A DNA stretch of 64,000 nt from Apiosordaria backusii (lineage: Eukaryota > Ascomycota > Sordariomycetes > Sordariales > Lasiosphaeriaceae): positions 372,001 to 436,000 of the forward strand of contig JAUKTV010000007.1 in NCBI GenBank assembly GCA_030549205.1, written 5' to 3'. Every line of letters begins with the position of its first letter. Within the stretch, counting starts at the first letter, position 1. The notes under the pieces were generated by a model that made no database searches, was not told the DNA's origin, and worked only from the letters and a program-made list of their open reading frames with translations. A program made the position numbers and the translations under genes. Below are positions 1 to 11,511 of this stretch, in pieces.

Positions 1-963
1 TGTCTCCATCTTCTTGAGGGTATTGCCACGAGGGCCGATAAGTAAACCAACTTGAATAGGGAAAAGCTGAGTGTTAGTAATTTGGATCGATCGAAGGACA
101 AAGTTAAGGGTTAGAGTTTAGCATTTAGATGCCCGCACGGCGCAGCTTCAGGCATTACGCCTACTGGGGTGCCTAGCAAGGCACCAATAGCAGGGGAGGG
201 GGAATGGTTAGAGAAGTTTGAGGGTTAGCAATCATACTGAAGTTAATCTCTGGATAGTCGTTCACAGGCACGTAGACCTTCTCTTGGGTCTTGGTGGGGC
301 GACGGTAGTCCTGAGGAGGATGGTAGTTGGGGATCGTCTTCATCGCCTTCTCGATCAGCTTGTGGCGCTCGTCTTCGAGGCGCTTGCGGTAACGGTATTC
401 TCGGGTATTGACACGGCGACCATGGTTATCGTACTGCGGCGCAGGGGAGGGCGATCTAGAATAGCAGGTTAATATTAGGGTTGTCAACGGTACAGCATGC
501 TAGAACATACCTGTCTCCATCAGCGGGAACGACATCGTCGATCTTGAGCTTCTGTGTAATCTCCTCGATACGGAGATGCAGAGTGTACGCCTCGAGCTGC
601 TCGCTGGTCATGTTGGCGACGATGGCGGTGGGAAGGCCCATCAAACCAGCGGCCTTGTTCTCGGTCGCCTCGCCCCAGCGGTTTCTCTTCTTGCGGCGTC
701 TCGGGCCATCGTCGTTGCCTAGGAACAATTCAAGTCAGCATCAGAGTGATTCGCGCAAGTGTAGGGTTTGAGGGGAGGAACATACGCTCAGGGCTCCGGC
801 CACGCTTCACGTCGCGATCTCCATTGGAGACAGATCCGTTGTTGGAGGCCGGGGGAGGACTGAAGGTGCTGCCATCAGTGCCATCGCCATCACCATGCAG
901 GCGACGGGTCCTCCCCAGGGGGATGTTGTTGGAACCGGTAATTCCTTGATTTCTCCACGACAT
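1..963 (-). CDS. MSL5: Branchpoint-binding protein BBP/SF1, 5' portion (runs off the window)
   Basis: Recognises the intron branch-point sequence in pre-mRNA and helps form the commitment complex with U2AF in the nucleus. Exons read on the minus strand: 963..786, 718..511, 455..238 and 50..1; introns start GTATG and end in AG, and the phases join cleanly. The first exon is Ser/Gly-rich and ends in RGRSPER. It is followed by a basic stretch with Trp (RRRKKRNRWG), which matches the U2AF-ligand motif of SF1. The helix segment LPTAIVANMTSEQLEAYTLH follows, then an RSPSP patch and the RRVNTREYRYRKRLEDER/NYHPPQDYRRP block typical of the family. The last visible residues (PEINFIGLLIGPRGNTLKK) begin the KH domain with its GPRG loop. 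The rest of the KH domain and the zinc knuckles lie beyond position 1. Identification is confident. Confidence 0.93.
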
Positions 964-1369
964 GTTGCCGTTTGCGCCGATTCTGCCTCGGGGTTGATGT
1001 TTGGGATGGGTTTGCTTGATGAGGCAAAGTTTTGTCGCATCTCAGTTCTGTAAGGAAACTGTCACCTTACGCTAGCCTGATCTCGGCCCTGGGTGGCGCT
1101 GCACGTGATTGGGCGACGCGCTCAGGCTGGACCCACATATCTAGTGTACAACTTCAATGCATCTCATGGAAGGCAATGCATGGTATTTTCTGGGAGCTTG
1201 GAACTCATGGTCATTTTTCAACGTCTATAGGGATACTAATCATGTTTCGATCAACTGCAAGAAATCTATTTGCTGAATGTCACAGTTCCTCTTTCAACCA
1301 TCACACGGCTCACTCAATGTTGATAACCTCACTTCCAAACACCTTCATTCACTTCACTCTCTCTCACCC
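964..1369. other. Intergenic: BBP promoter side and GST 3' flank
   Basis: About 400 bases between the BBP start codon and the stop codon of the upstream minus-strand GST gene. The part next to 1369 is C/T-rich on the plus strand. I see no gene or RNA here. Confidence 0.6.
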
Positions 1370-2290
1370 TCACTTCTTAGCATCAGCCTTCATCCCAGCC
1401 TGCACCCAAGCCTTGCTCTTCTCCGCCTCCTTCTCCAACTCCTCCTCGCTCTTGTTCTTCCACTCAAAAGCCGTATGCTTTGTAGGAACATGCCTCCCCT
1501 TCTCCACCCCCGGCCTAGCCAGCAACCTCTCCAACCACGCATTCAACTTTGGAAACTCATCCAAGCTCACACCCGCCCAATCTATATCTCATATCAGCAT
1601 TCATCCCCCCATCATTTCATCAAGGTAAGCACTTACGATGAGCAGCAACCCACCCCCAAGCCGCAAAATCCGCAATCGTAGGCCTATCCCCCACCAAATA
1701 CTCCCCCCCCCCCTACTCAACTGCCGCTCCATAACCCCATACAGTCTCCTCGTCTCATTCTGATACCGATCAATCCCATACTGTATCTTCTCTGGCGCAT
1801 ACCTAAAGAAGTGATTCGCCTGCCCCTGCATCGGCCCCAGCCCCCCCATCTGCCAGTGCAGCCAGTTGTTCACCTCGTAGTACTCCTTTGTTCCGTGGGG
1901 GTATGACACCTTGTGGTCAGGGTCGTAGCGGTCGACGAGATACTGCAAGATGGAGCCGGACTCAAAGAGGGAGATGGGGGTCCCGTCTGGGAGGGTGTCG
2001 GTTAGGGCGGGGATGCGGCCGTTGGGGTTGATCTCGAGGAACCAGGGCTCCTTTTGCTCGTTTTTGGAGAAGGAGATGGGGGTGACTTTGTAGGGGAGGC
2101 CGAGCTCCTCGAGGAGGATGGAGACTTTTATGCCGTTGGGGGTGCCGACGGTGTAGAGGTGGATGTTGGATTGGTTGTTGGAAGACATCTTGGTGGTGAA
2201 GTTGCGGAGGAAGGTCTTTGGGTGGGTTTTGGTGGTTAGGTGAGAGGCTAGTTGGGTGATGCGCTGCATTGATGGGGAGGGGTCAGTCAT
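1370..2290 (-). CDS. Glutathione S-transferase (fungal Ure2p-like/GTT type), reading frame broken in a C11 run
   Basis: Conjugates glutathione to electrophiles. Exon 1 is 2290..1637 and exon 2 is 1581..1370, with a 55-nt intron (GTAAGT...ATATAG). The thioredoxin-fold N-domain is clear (IHLYTVGTPNGIKVSILLEE, INPNGRIPALTD, FESGSILQYLVDRYD), followed by the helical C-domain (RLYGVMERQL, WAGVSLDEFPKLNAWLERL, RPGVEKGRHVP). Between RQLSR and EYLVGDRPTIADFAAWGW the frame is lost in a run of 11 C (plus strand, 1703-1713). One more, or two fewer, would restore both the frame and the phase-1 intron, giving about 288 residues. Two in-frame starts exist: the first adds about 34 residues rich in R/K/S/T and lacking acids after the first few residues, resembling a mitochondrial presequence; the second (MSSNNQ) would give a cytosolic form. 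Either a sequencing error or a recent pseudogene. Confidence 0.85.
1703..1713. repeat. C11 homopolymer inside the GST coding sequence
   Basis: Eleven consecutive C on the plus strand (G on the coding strand), exactly where the GST frame changes. A count of 12 or 9 restores the frame into EYLVGDRPTIAD. Confidence 0.9.
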
Positions 2291-3132
2291 GACGTCTTAT
2301 TCTTATTTATACACTTCAGAAAGGGGTGGTGGTCTTTAATAATGTGGGATCGTGTAACATCAAGTTGATGTGGGTGAGTGTAATGCTCACTGATCGTTGG
2401 CTTAGAAATCCAAACCACCAGGTACTTACTACGTATTTCAAGCACTTTTGAACTCGCACTTTCAGGTTCCTCGGTTCGGCTTAGGAATGTCCGGGACTAG
2501 TATCTCCAATAAAAACGAAAATTGGAGCTTTGGAAGAGAGGGGAGTCTTGGAAGTGAGGGGGATGGGGAGGGGGGTTGTTAATCCGTGTTGCTCAGACGT
2601 GCCTTCAAGGGGAAACGAGCTAGATATAGTGTATGATAAGAGTTTATGATGACGAATCGAATCATTCTATTCTCAGGAACGGATCGGCAATTACACCGTC
2701 CCGGTACCATTTACTTCTCTTGCTTGGTGATGAAAGAGCTGGCGGGTGAGAGGGTCGATTTGTAATGCCCCACTACGTCGGGAACAAGTTTGTGGGGAAG
2801 ACCGGGACGCTGTCGACATCGACTCCTACCCCTGGATCAGAACCCGAGGGGTAATGACCTCATTCTTGTTTATTTTTAAAATCGAATCGAATAGTAAAGA
2901 TCATGATAAGATTAAATAAGAGAAGGCGAATGAGCGAGTTTGCCGAGATGTCATGGCAACAGAGTGCAATGACCACAAGACAGTAACCACCATTGGTACG
3001 GAAAACTGTGCTTTATTGAGTCAAAGTACCCAACCAACAGCACACATTAATTACATTAGGACGTTGCTATATACTTCTCATCATTAGGTATCGAATTCAT
3101 CTCTGCACCCTCAAGCAAACCTCCTCTGGTTC
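2291..3132. other. Intergenic: GST promoter and 3' flank of the FAD oxidoreductase
   Basis: 842 bases between two minus-strand genes. No coding potential, tRNA or repeat recognised. Confidence 0.6.
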
Positions 3133-4957
3133 TTACCACCACATTGAAGTCTTGCACATCTTCCCATCCGTCTTCTCATTCACCTTCCACCTCTCACTGC
3201 CCACCGCGTTCCTCGCATAAAAGAATCCCTCAGGATCATACTTGAGCTTAATGGCCATCAATTTAGGGTAGTTGATGCCAAAAAACTCCTTCTGGAACCG
3301 AGGCTGCTGGAAATCAGCTTCGTTCATGTACGCTCCCGAATCGGGAGTGATCTTCTCAATGGCGGGCATAATGTCCTCAGTCATAAACTTCTGGTTGGAG
3401 ATCATCTGATCCCACTTGGCAGGATCGAAAGACCAATCTGTGGTGAGGGTCGCGTGAACGAGAGTCTTTCTCCAGGCGGGGAGGACGGCGTTGGCGGAGT
3501 TGCGACCGAATGAGGAGACGTCGGTGCCGACGCCAATGAAGGTAACGCCCTTCTCGGCGATGTACCGGGAGGTAGAGGAGAGAGCGCGAGGGGTCTCGGT
3601 GAAGGTGTCGCGGGGGATGAGACGGCCACCGTATTGGGCGATACCAATCTGGATGGCACCGATGGGGAGGGGCCCGAAGTATTGGTCGTAGTGGTCATAG
3701 TAGTTGACGGACTGGGAGTAAGCGGCGTTGTAGTTGACACCGACTTTGTCGAGGCTGGCGAGGAAGGGGGCCATGATAGCCTGGACCTCTTGAGAAGTCT
3801 TATTGTAGGCCGTCGCAGGGGCAATCATGAAGAAGTTGGAGGTGAAATAGTAGACAACCATGGTACCGGCATCGACCATGGCGGGGAGGGCAGCGTGGAA
3901 GGCGTCAATGCCCTTGTAGAAGGTCTCGGTCGGGTTGTTGCTGGCGAAGAAGGAGACAGTGGCGCCGCCAACATAGCTGTCCGGGTAGGTCTTCAATGTG
4001 ACACTGACAACGACACCATAGTTACCCGGGCCACCACCGGAGAGTGCCCAGTACAGGTCTGAGTTCTTGGTGCGAGAAGCAGTGATGAGCTGGCCAGAGG
4101 CAGTGACAACCTCCCATTCGAGAGTGTTATCAGCAGAGAGGCCAAAAGATGTGCTCAAAGCCGAGTGACCCCCGCCTTGTGTATACCCACCAGCAGGCCC
4201 AACCGTTGGACATTCACCACCGACAACGATCTGCTTGACCTTGAGGCCTTCGTTGAGGAGATCGAAGCCTTGGACACCGGCTCCGATTTTGACGGCTGTG
4301 CCCTTGTAGTACTTGTCATTAAATGTCTTCCACTCAATGCTCTTCATCTTGTGAGTCCAGACAGAGAGGGCTCCGGCACCGGTGGACCGGGCAAGGTAAT
4401 CATGACCGGTATTGCGGACAACGAAGCGAATGTTCTTTCTCCTGGCAAAATTGATGGTAGCAATGATATCAGCAGCAGACTCAGCAGCCACTGCGTATCT
4501 GACATAGTTGCCCAGTGTGCATGGCTTGTTTTGGGCAGTGAATGGATCACAGCTTTGGTTGGCAAAGAAAGGAGCCATGATAGAAGCCGAGTCGTTCATG
4601 CTGTCAGGGGTGTTAGTCATGTTACCAACGCCACGGTTGACGATCAACTTACTGAATGTCAGGCATCTGCCACCCATCCCGTAGGGCCTGGCATCTGACG
4701 GGGTCGTAGTTGGGATCATGGCAGGCTTGGGCGAGTGGAACCGTGGCGATCAGCTTCCCACCGACAGTTCGGTTGAAAGTGTTCCACTCGCTGAGAGAAG
4801 GCCAGCATGACTCCCCTGGGAAACACTTGCAGCGAGGGCCAAAGAGAAATGATTCCAGAGAGAAGGTGGCTGAGTTGGGGTCAAGGCCAAGGATTGTGTC
4901 GTCCTGAGCGAACGCGCCAGCGGCCAGGAGGCCAGCGGCAAGGAAGAAGGCCCTCAT
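3133..4957 (-). CDS. Secreted FAD-linked oxidoreductase, berberine-bridge-enzyme type
   Basis: VAO-superfamily flavin oxidase of the BBE-like class; the substrate (carbohydrate, alkaloid or other) cannot be told from sequence. Exon 1 is 4957..4653 and exon 2 is 4600..3133, with a 52-nt intron; the product is about 590 residues. It starts with a signal peptide (MRAFFLAAGLLAAGAFA). A Cys-rich N-terminal segment (GPRCKCFPGESCWPS) follows. The PCMH-type FAD domain carries NTGHDYLARST near residue 168, whose His matches the 8-alpha-histidyl FAD site, and GGECPTVGPAGGYTQGGGHS with Cys near 232, matching the 6-S-cysteinyl site. Bicovalent flavin is therefore likely. The C-terminal BBE domain ends in YDPEGFFYARNAVGSERW. 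Several NxT/NxS glycosylation sites fit secretion. No secondary-metabolite backbone gene lies nearby, so a pathway role is not implied. Confidence 0.93.
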
Positions 4958-7490
4958 GATGTTGCTGAATTAAACGAATGTACAGAGGAGACAGTCAATC
5001 GGGAATTAAAGAAAGACAGAAACGACTGAAGTGGGGAGGCGAAGATCTCCTGAGGGAGGGAACATCATGCAGGAGAGCGGTAGGCCAGCCATCGAGACTT
5101 TTAAAGAGATCACTCATTCACAATGGAGCATCGTGGACCACGGAGACAGTCTGCGAAAGCGGTTAGGAGTTCGTCGACGGAGTATTGTTCATCTGTTGGT
5201 TCAAATCCGTGGGGAAGCGTCTGAGATGTGTCGGGGTGCCATGGTGCGAACGCATGGAGCAAATCTCGGCCAACAGCTTCTGCTACGGGGGCGATGTATG
5301 TAGCAATGGCTAGGGTCAGTGGTGCCCGGCTTGGCTCGATGTTTAGGGCTTTCGGAGGATTGCTATCCCGTAGCTTGCGAGCGATTTTTACAGATATGGG
5401 CGGTGATAAAGTTGCAGTATCGGCAGTTCAGTGGGATATCAAGAGGCTTTTCAGAATATCCAAGTTCGGGAATACGTTCGATGCCACATGGCAATGCCTT
5501 GATGAACCAACGAGCTCAGACACAACCAGATTTTGGGGATCTCTGTGCAACCGAGGCCTCGGCACATTCCGCCAGAGAGCCCGATCAACTCCGTCCTCTC
5601 CGTCCTGGGATAACAACCCCTAACTCGATTATGTTGCGCTTGCGGCTTCCTCGGGGAACTCTTATCGCAACTCTATCTTCGAGCTACTGTTTTGTTCGAG
5701 ATGAAAAATAGAGACAGCGTTTCACAAGGCCTCGACTTTAACCCCCACAAGAATAGATACAGTAGACGTTTCTTTTCCTCGAGTTGAAGAGGCTGATAGG
5801 GGCTTTGATATGCAGGTGATGAGGATGAATGAAGTTGCTATCAGAACGAGCAGGACTGGAAAAGCTCTGAGATGTGTGCGTCCTTGGAAGTTGGCGCCCT
5901 GGAGGTATCGGGTCCGAGGAAGCGACTTCCCCCATCGGAAGACCCTGGCTCTTTACTGTGGTAGTATGGGTGGGCCTGTTTCCGCCTAGATCGTGGATCC
6001 AGAGATGCTGGCGGCCGATCCTAGCTCAGCCGCAAGGGTTCTTGTGTTTCTCTGAAAACTGCACGATCCAACGTCACCCATCACGTCACACACGATATTG
6101 TAACCTGTGGTGCCAGACACAACGAAAAAAAGCAACTCATCAACCAGCAGAACCGTCTGAACATTCGATTTCGTCCCGGGGGGCGCATTGCTGCTCTTAT
6201 CAACAAAAATCTGTTCGCAGCCGCCGGCCCGCGAAACATGCAGGCAGCTCACTCTGTTTTCTGGGGCCCACTAAGATGCAGCTGCCGGGGGGAGACACAA
6301 TCTCAACATGCATCATCCTCGGAGCGAGCGCCGTGACTGGCAACCAGCCCCGCAGAGTCTGAAGAAGCCATCCACTCTCGTCTACCAGCCTCAACGACGC
6401 TCAATCCACTTGGATCGATGCAGCTCATCGCCATCATGTGAGTGGAGGGCCAGGTGACGATCCCGCCTTCCCGAAAAGGGCGCTTCCCAAGACGACCTGC
6501 CCTGATGAGTGAATTTCAAGAAGGCACTAGTTTTAGGGCGTCAATCCCGAGGTACTAGTTCTCGGCGACCACAGAAGAAGGGAAGGAAGAGGAAAATGTC
6601 AACGGAGAGGGGAGAGAAAGGGAGGCTAGGGGATTGCTTCATTCCGATGATACCTTTCCATGCTGACACTCGAAGCAGTCAGCAATTTCTTCGGTTCCAC
6701 CGCCGGCACTCAAAGAATCGCTACCAGTCGGAGCGTGTTTTGGATCCGAATGTGGCATCATGACAACCCTGACTCGATACACAAGAGGCGAGGCGATCGG
6801 GAGGATGATCCTGTAGCTTCTCACCTCCATGGGCAGATCTCGTGATAGAAGCTCCACTGGTCACCACAACAATGACAAACAACGTCTCGCGCAACAATTG
6901 TGGCAGCCAAGAACCATCCACGCGGTTTCTGGAAGTCTACCCCCAGTGATCCCTACACCCCCCCAAACTCGCACATCCCGCGCAGTCGTATCTGAGGTGG
7001 CCCTATGTGATCTTCGCAACCTCTACGGCCAGCATGTGGCATATCCTCGGCCAACTCGCCGATTGGAGAATAGGAAAACACCCCCAGTGAAAAAGAGAAA
7101 AAAGACCCTGCCAAGTCACCGACTCTGTTAAAAGAGGGCATGATGCAACCCTTTCTGCATATTTTCTTCCTCGGAACCGGGCCTGCCGTTACGACAGTGA
7201 CAACTCCCTGCTTGCTTCCTTGCTTGCTACATTGTCCTCCCTGTTTGTCTGCTACCTAGCATGACTTGTATAGCACCAAGGGGTCATATTCGTGGCTGAT
7301 ACACAGCAACATGCACATACGACCTCGAGGATAGCACGGGTTGTACGGTGTATATCCCTCCTCCTGCCTTCCCGAGACGGTGTAGGTTTCGAGTGGTTCA
7401 TCTGAACTTTCGTCTCTCGTTCTCGACGCTTTCCAGCCGCCGCGCAGATCAACCATCGTCTCTGGCCTCACTTCCCCCAGTATCGTCAAC
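4958..7490. other. Intergenic between divergent genes
   Basis: 2.5 kb containing the promoters of the minus-strand FAD oxidoreductase and the plus-strand membrane protein. Many short open frames overlap on both strands without recognisable protein. C/T-rich plus-strand patches occur around 7345-7490, just upstream of the next start codon, as in many fungal promoters. No RNA gene recognised. Confidence 0.55.
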
Positions 7491-8893
7491 ATGGGCTGGA
7501 CTTACAACACCAGGGATCCAGATGCCTCTACCATTGGGCCGCTGATCACTGGTGTTTCTACGGCGCTTACGTTCATCTCACTTGTTACAGTATGCCTGCG
7601 CGTATATGTCCGCACTGCCATGATCAAGGCCTTTGGTGTTGGTGAGAATCCCTTGTAGAGCATTGACTTGAAAGCATCTCTGGCTTACCACCCCAACGAC
7701 AGATGACTACATAATCGTAATAACATGGGTTTGTGCCGCTGGCTTTGCCATCGTCACCATTCTACGTAAGTAGATGCGATGGAAAACGACAGACAGAGAG
7801 GATACAAAATACTGACATGGTGGCTATTCAGAAACAAAATGGGGTCTCGGTCTGAAAAACATCGAGGACTTGCCCGCGGAGAACATTTATGACTTTGGCC
7901 TTGTAAGTGTGCCATCATCATCTTGACGAGGATCTATCAAGAGACTAACTGACTTCATCAACAGCTTCAATACATGGGCGCTCCTTTGTCAGTGCTATTT
8001 CCTCTCGGGCATCCCGCCCTTCGCAGCTTGACAGACGATACTGACTTGGGCATACATAACAGCTACATCAGCAGCATCTTGGGCTTCAAACTAGCCCTGC
8101 TGTTTTCCTACCTTCGTTTCATCCCTAAGGGGGTCTATCGATACATCACAATCGGCGTCATTGTCGCCTGTGTTCTTTTCCACCTTTCCTTCCTGGTTGT
8201 TCAGGTCAACCTCTGCCAGCCAATTGCGCTGCAATGGGACCCAAGCATCAAGGAGGGTTCGTGTATCAAGGGGGTGCCGTTTTATACTTCGATGGCTTCT
8301 CTCACCATCGTGTTTGATGTTATTGTGTAAGAGATCTGCCCAGCGGTCAATGAAGCAGGATGTTTTGCTAACCACTCACGGTGAACAGCATGCTCACCCC
8401 TTTTCCCGTCCTCGTCAAATCTCGCATCCAGAACCGCAAGAAGCTCGTCCTACTCGGCCTCTTTGGCCTCGGTCTCTTCATCACCGTCATTCAGATTATC
8501 AGAATCCAAACCGTCAAGCAGCTCGTAAACTACGTCGACTCCGCCCCCTTGATCCTATGGTCAGCTGTTGAGAACAACCTCGGTATTATCGTCGCCAACG
8601 TTCCCACCTTGGCACCCCTCGTCAAATACTACAACGAAAAGTCGACCGGAGGAAGCGGTATGAGGTCCAAGAAGACGGGTTATGCCTCTCAGGATATCGG
8701 CTCGCGGTATGCGATGCGGACGTGGAAGTCCCACCGGTCCAAGGCGCTGGAGTTGGGGAGCGTACATGATGCTACGGATGGTACAGGTAGCTTTGAGGGG
8801 CATGTGGTGAAGGGGAATAACAGCACCGAAATGATTCTGGATCATGAGCTGGGGATTACGAAGAAGGTGGAGGTTGTTATTACGAGGAATTAA
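7491..8893 (+). CDS. Rhodopsin-domain (PTH11-related/SAT4-type) integral membrane protein
   Basis: Multi-pass membrane protein of the fungal family that includes PTH11-like receptors; ligand unknown. Six exons join in frame to 358 residues: 7491..7641, 7703..7765, 7832..7902, 7965..7987, 8063..8326 and 8389..8893. Hydrophobic segments include LITGVSTALTFISLVTVCL, YIIVITWVCAAGFAIVTIL, FYISSILGFKLALLFSYL, YITIGVIVACVLFHLSFLVV, a segment around LTIVFDVIV and LVLLGLFGLGLFITVIQI. The sequence ILWSAVENNLGIIVANVPTL followed by PLVKYY is the characteristic end of this domain. A hydrophilic cytosolic tail of about 90 residues follows. No CFEM Cys-rich extracellular domain is present, so it is not a canonical PTH11. 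Intron 4 (7988..8062) is 75 nt, begins GTCAGT and is itself an open frame; its TACTGAC branch site supports splicing. Confidence 0.9.
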
Positions 8894-10066
8894 TACTAAG
8901 AGGAGGGATGGTGTTACTAGATGCCTAGAAGGATGAAAAGTAATGACTGCGCGACGTATGTACGACTGGACTTATACAAAAGGATTGGTGCGGCTATAGT
9001 TATGTTCTGAATGGGGGGGGACATCAGTCCCTGTAATAGATGGGATATCCGGACCCGGTTGGATGGACGAAATTCTTATAACATGACTCTTGAGCAAATT
9101 TGGAAAGAAATACCACACTTGTTGTATTGGTCTACACCCTGCTCGACATTTGGTACCACCAAACGCCAGCCTCCCTCTCCTTCGAGGATATCGTGTAACT
9201 TTCGTGAAGGGTTTCGTGTTGGGTTTTAAAGGTCTTCCCCAATCTTCAAAAAGTGAAGAAGACCGTGGACTGCGGACTGATGGGGGTTGGTACTTTGTTT
9301 TATGTCCGAGCTAGCGAATATTGCAGGCCTGGAGCAGGTTTAGGTGGGACGTGGCATACCACGGCAACGGAGGATGGTGGAATATGGTGGTCTTGCGATA
9401 AAATCGCCAGTGTCCGTTCAAAAGACACATCCGTTCCAGGGAGTTTTGGGCGTCAACGTATCGGGACGTGTCTTGCTGCTTGTGTTTCTGGTTCTGGATT
9501 TGCCTACCTGGTAATCACCGGCTTTTGTATTTTCTATACCCGAGGATATTGCCGTTGCAATTGTGAATAATATGGTTTGGCCGCTGTGTCAAGTCTAGGT
9601 AGCTCAGGGATATGTTCTCTGTTTGTTAGTTCAGGGCCTATGATGTATTTTGGTTGTCTCTGGGAGGGAGTACATATTATCTATGCTGGTTTTTTCTGCG
9701 GTGGTGTATTGGGTGTTGGTGTTTCTCACTTGGTTCAGTGTCCCGGTTGTTGAAGGGTGAGCTAACTTGAGGGACCCATGGTATTCTTGGTCAATAGCAA
9801 GTAGATATACCATCACGACATGGAAAGTATTCCACTAGAAATTCACAGGAGGCTTCACAGCAAAGAAGCATCTTAAATCACGTTCCTTGCCAAAAGACAC
9901 AAGTAATTGTAGGTCAAAATTGACTGTATTGACCTATCGTTCAACAAACAAAAAAGCCAAAGGGGGTATCTCTCTGGGTACCATCTATCTGGGTATCCAA
10001 CAAACAAACATGTGCTTCCAAAAAATCTAATTCCATCACAAACAAACCCGCTTATCACACAAACAA
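8894..10066. other. Intergenic between convergent genes
   Basis: 1.2 kb between two facing stop codons, so it holds both 3' UTRs. Nothing coding or structural recognised. Confidence 0.6.
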
Positions 10067-11511
10067 TCAGTCCTGCAGAGCTGACTCGAGCTTCCACAGC
10101 AGCCACTGGGCCTCCTCATCCAAGCCTGCCCCTGTCCCTACCCCCAGGTCGATATCCGGCCGAAGAACAAGTCTGTCACCAGTTTCATCACCAAAGTCAT
10201 CGGCCGTCATCTCGTACCCGGGCCCGTTGTTTTGTTGATCTTCTGGGCTTTCGGGCGGTGCTGATAGGTCGAGCAAGGTTGGGTCGAGGAGCCACCGGTC
10301 GAGGAGCCACCAGTCCGACTGCTCGTCGAGGACCGTTGGTTGGTCCGCTTGCAGCTGCTGCTGGTCGGGGAATTCTTGCGGCTGCTGCTGCTGTGGTGGC
10401 TGCTGTTGTGGCTGTTGCTGTTGTTGCTGCTGTTGCTCCCGCTTCTTTTTCTTTTCCGCCTTTTCCTTTTCTTGTGCCTCCTTCTTGGCGTCCCTTATCT
10501 TCTTGTTTTCCTCCTTTCGGATTCTTGCCTTTTCCCGCCCTGATTGGAATGGCCGACCCTGTGCCTTCAGCGCCTTGTTTTGCCGATCGGTCTCGCGCTT
10601 CTTGAGTCGTCCCATGCGGCGTCTGGCGTCCGTGGCAAGTTTGGCCCTGGTGTAGTCATCCATTTGGCGCACTATTCACATGTACCGTTAGATAGGAATT
10701 CCACTAGTTGTACCTGGACAGGTGATATCTTGGGACCTAGCCCAGAATAAAAAAAAGGGGGGGTCAGTGTTACTTACGGGTCTCCACAGGGTCGGCGTTC
10801 CCCTGCTGCCGCAGGATCGTCACCATCATCTCCCACTCGTTCTTCTTCTTCTCAGTCATCGGAAAGACTGAGGCGGGGGCGGCAGGAGGCTGGGCAAGGA
10901 CGGCGTCTGGAAACACATGTTAGTACAAAGCTCAGATGAAACAAACCGAAAGCTCAGATGAAGAAAAGGGGGCTTGCTCACGGTTTGGTGGAGGCTGCAC
11001 CAGGCCAGCAGGCGCTGGGGCAGGGACTTGGAAGCCCTCTGGAAGAGTATTAGCAAAAGCTGGGATAAAGAGAAGAGGGCTTGCTCACGATGTAGAGGCT
11101 GGACAAGGCCAGCAGGTGCGAAGGGGGCAGGGGCAAGAACTATAGCCACATCGTTAGTGTACGCTCGAGGAAGGTAAGACAGATCGTAGACAGATCGTGG
11201 ACATGCTCAAGAAGCCGAGATAAGGGATGAATAGACAACAGAAGGAAAGGGGTATGTAAAAAGTAAGAGTTCAATAAGTCCAAGGAGACTGAACGAGGAC
11301 GTCCAATGATAATACCTAAGCGAAGATAAAAAAGGGAAAAAAAGGCAAGACAATAACGGTGCAAGGAAACGAGATGAATATACATACAGTTAGGTTGCCA
11401 CTGTTGCTGGGGCTGTTGCTGTTGCTGGGGCTGCTGCTGGAGCTGCTGGAGAGGCTGTGGCTGCAGCTGCCCAGAGCTGCCAAAGTGGAAGTTGTCGTTG
11501 ATGTAGTTCAT
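10067..11511 (-). CDS. Q/P-rich protein with a basic coiled-coil region; tandemly duplicated exon
   Basis: Function not recognised. Five exons: 11511..11388, 11139..11089, 11038..10982, 10906..10778 and 10671..10067; the product is about 321 residues. All four introns are phase 1 and every internal exon is a multiple of three. The N-terminus is Q/P-rich. Exons 2 and 3 encode near-copies (APAPFAPAGLVQPLH and VPAPAPAGLVQPPPN). Exon 4 carries a compact segment (MTEKKKNEWEMMVTILRQQG). Exon 5 has a long basic, helical stretch (DARRRMGRLKKRETDRQNK... then EKEKAEKKKKREQQQ), a polyQ/P tract and an acidic, Trp-containing C-terminus (SDWWLLDRWLLDPTLLDL) that looks like an activation domain. Basic plus polyQ plus acidic-hydrophobic parts suggest a nuclear protein, but no bZIP leucine heptad is evident. 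The assignment to nucleus is inference. Confidence 0.8.
10982..11139 (-). repeat. Tandem exon-intron duplication within the Q-rich gene
   Basis: Two adjacent blocks each contain a short exon (51 and 57 nt) followed by an intron with the same donor context (C then GTGAGCAAGCCC). The encoded peptides share AGLVQP. The introns downstream of both exons (11039-11088 and 10907-10981) also match at both ends (CTTGCTCAC and CTGGAA on the plus strand), so the duplicated unit is exon plus intron. Confidence 0.8.

Noticed and set aside
1370..4957. GST plus FAD oxidoreductase as part of a secondary-metabolite cluster
   Set aside because: No polyketide, peptide or terpene backbone gene, P450 or cluster regulator is present in the window.
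5198..5208. Perfect B-box-like GGTTCAAATCC
   Set aside because: The flanks do not form a T-stem or acceptor stem, and no A box or anticodon arm is found.
7974..8330. Unspliced reading of the rhodopsin-domain gene across 7988-8062
   Set aside because: A perfect TACTGAC branch site, a CAG acceptor and family agreement after removal support the intron (kept as a finding for retention).
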